Shown: positions 63,094 to 64,000 of the stretch, one piece after another
How positions within the stretch are numbered: position 1 is the first letter of the stretch
How the letters are laid out: each line of letters opens with the position of its first letter
Assembly: GCA_944325735.1 (NCBI GenBank)
Contig: CALVBI010000002.1
Span: 1-64,000, forward strand
DNA: 64,000 nt
Reading direction: 5' to 3'
From: Candidatus Gastranaerophilales bacterium
GTDB lineage: Bacteria > Cyanobacteriota > Vampirovibrionia > Gastranaerophilales > Gastranaerophilaceae
Position numbers and translations under genes: made by a program
The notes under the pieces: generated by a model
Seen by the model: only the letters and a program-made list of their open reading frames with translations
Databases searched by the model: none
What the model was told of the DNA's origin: nothing

Positions 63094-63723
63094 TTACAAA
63101 CATATTTTTTTATATTCACAAAAATTACATATATTTGTGTGCTCGATTTCTTCAGGGAATTGAGCATTTGTTATTTTGTCACAAATATCTGTTATTCTTC
63201 TTTCATATTCTTTTGCTTTTGCTGAATTAAAATCAATTATTGAATTTTGATTATTTTTTAAATCAATATAGATAAATTTTATATTATCTCCATACATTTT
63301 TGACGCGCATAAAAGATAGGTTATTGTTTGGTAGTCGTATTCCGGATTTTTAGGAATTGAACCGGTTTTGTAATCAAGTATGTAGTAGTTTTTCTCATCT
63401 TTCATTAGTGCGTCTAGTCGTCCGCTAATCCAGTAATTACCTACTTTGCAAGATAAATTGTATTCTGAGTTTACATAGGTTTTATTAAAAAATTCATTTT
63501 GTTTTAGAATTTCCCATAGTTTTAATTCTTCACTATAAAGGGCTTTTTCCATTTTAGAGATGTCATCTCCGCGTAAGTAATAATTCGCAAGAGCATGGAC
63601 TTTTTTACCTTTTTCAAATAAATTGCTTTTTTGTGGTACGGAAATTTTTTCTATGTATTTGAAATAATATTTTTTCGGGCAGGTTTCAAAAGTTTTTAGC
63701 ATATTTGGTGAAAAACTATTCAT
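63094..63723 (-). CDS. PD-(D/E)XK nuclease with Fe-S Cys cluster (RecB/Cas4-like)
   Basis: 209-aa nuclease of the PDDEXK_1 group. NSFSPNMLKTFETCPKKYYF is the N-terminal signature with the first cluster Cys, ISGRLDALMKDEKNYYILDY followed by KTG gives the catalytic Asp, Asp and Lys, and CNFCEYKKICL supplies the last Cys ligands of a [4Fe-4S] cluster. It lies downstream of, and overlaps, a UvrD-type helicase gene, so the two probably form an AddAB-like or repair nuclease pair. CGGAGGAA precedes the ATG. It is not accompanied by cas genes. Confidence 0.88.
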   Translation of the reverse strand: MNSFSPNMLKTFETCPKKYYFKYIEKISVPQKSNLFEKGKKVHALANYYLRGDDISKMEKALYSEELKLWEILKQNEFFNKTYVNSEYNLSCKVGNYWISGRLDALMKDEKNYYILDYKTGSIPKNPEYDYQTITYLLCASKMYGDNIKFIYIDLKNNQNSIIDFNSAKAKEYERRITDICDKITNAQFPEEIEHTNICNFCEYKKICL

Positions 63724-64000
63724 GGTATTCCTCCGTACAATCTAAAATTTCTGAAAAAATAAGGCTTGGTTCTTGTTCTATAATTTTTTCAAATGATTTT
63801 ATTTTTCTGCTGGTTGTGAAATATAAGTGTTTTTTAGCTCTAGTGATTGCCACATAGAGTAATCTTAAATTTTCTGATACCAGCTCTTGTTTCATATCAA
63901 ATTCTGTTTTTGCTTTGTAGTTTGGATTTAAGCGTTTTAAGTTTTCTGTAAAGTCAGAATTTTTTAATTTTATTTGTTCAAAGTCAAGTGTAAGATTTTT
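63716..64000 (-). CDS. UvrD/Rep-type helicase, C-terminal end only (runs off window)
   Basis: The frame is open from base 64000 to a TAG at 63716-63718. It contains ENLRLLYVAITRAKKHLYF, the SF1 helicase motif VI (VAITRAKxxL), which contacts ATP. The last 8 bases overlap the nuclease gene start, indicating coupling. Only about 94 residues are visible, so the subfamily (UvrD, PcrA or AddA/RecB-like) cannot be decided. Confidence 0.87.
   Translation of the reverse strand, partial: KNLTLDFEQIKLKNSDFTENLKRLNPNYKAKTEFDMKQELVSENLRLLYVAITRAKKHLYFTTSRKIKSFEKIIEQEPSLIFSEILDCTEEYHE

Noticed and set aside
63094-63723. Cas4 and a CRISPR locus
   Set aside because: The nuclease has a Cas4-like Cys layout but is coupled to a UvrD-type helicase, and no repeats or cas genes are present.

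Overview
The window is AT-rich DNA, mostly chromosomal, from a bacterium that is probably a gut Gastranaerophilales (Melainabacteria/Vampirovibrionia, the non-photosynthetic relatives of Cyanobacteria). This is an inference from low GC, the many type IV prepilin-like proteins carrying the segment GFTLAEVLITLGIIG, and the mix of housekeeping genes. No rRNA and no CRISPR array is visible; one tRNA (Asp, GUC) is present.

Layout. 1-5.8 kb: end of speD, a hypothetical gene, rpsP, an orphan FliI/YscN-family ATPase, a ZIP metal transporter, a methyltransferase and a radical SAM/SPASM protein. 5.9-16.8 kb: a compact, co-directional phage morphogenesis cassette (regulator, amidase, tail hub-like, coat, adaptor-like, both terminase subunits, portal, possible holin) with no integrase, repressor, replication or tailspike gene; it may be a prophage remnant, satellite or domesticated particle. 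16.9-36 kb: a large helical-ended protein, secA, ychF, an aldehyde dehydrogenase, a 1396-residue GH13-like protein, ahcY, a glycosyltransferase, a DUF475 membrane protein and prfA-ylxR-infB. 36-43.5 kb: prepilin genes intermixed with rbfA-truB, envelope proteins and a regulator built from four GntR-type winged helices. 43.8-47.3 kb: the pyrH-frr-cdsA-rnc-rpe run. 47.3-52 kb: accessory region with a MarR pair (one with an in-frame stop), a membrane-anchored Clp-N protein lying between tRNA-Asp and a 21-bp copy of its 3' end, and a secreted protein. 52-61.3 kb: GH57 enzyme, rpsT, pxpA, yvcK, panB-panC and rplJ-rplL behind an L10 leader. 61.4-64 kb: a tandem pair of prepilin genes, then a PD-(D/E)XK nuclease and the end of a UvrD-type helicase.

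Main discovery candidate. Five of the six prepilin-like genes share one 5' architecture: their own promoter, a good Shine-Dalgarno, an ATG, 7-28 codons, a 10-11 nt homopolymer (G in four, C on the coding strand in one), and a stop-free frame running into GFTLAEVL. In all five the leader ATG is exactly one base out of frame with the pilin body as sequenced, and one base gained or lost restores a complete 256-290 residue prepilin. This looks like a multi-locus contingency system (phase variation by slipped-strand mispairing) or programmed slippage controlling a family of surface or secretion pilins. The sixth gene (40455) has no tract and serves as an internal control.

A second theme is possible leaderless transcription: TTGNNN, 16-17 nt, TATAAT-like box and exactly 6 nt before an ATG recurs at the FliI-like gene, prfA, the 54535 gene and inside the two tandem pilin genes.
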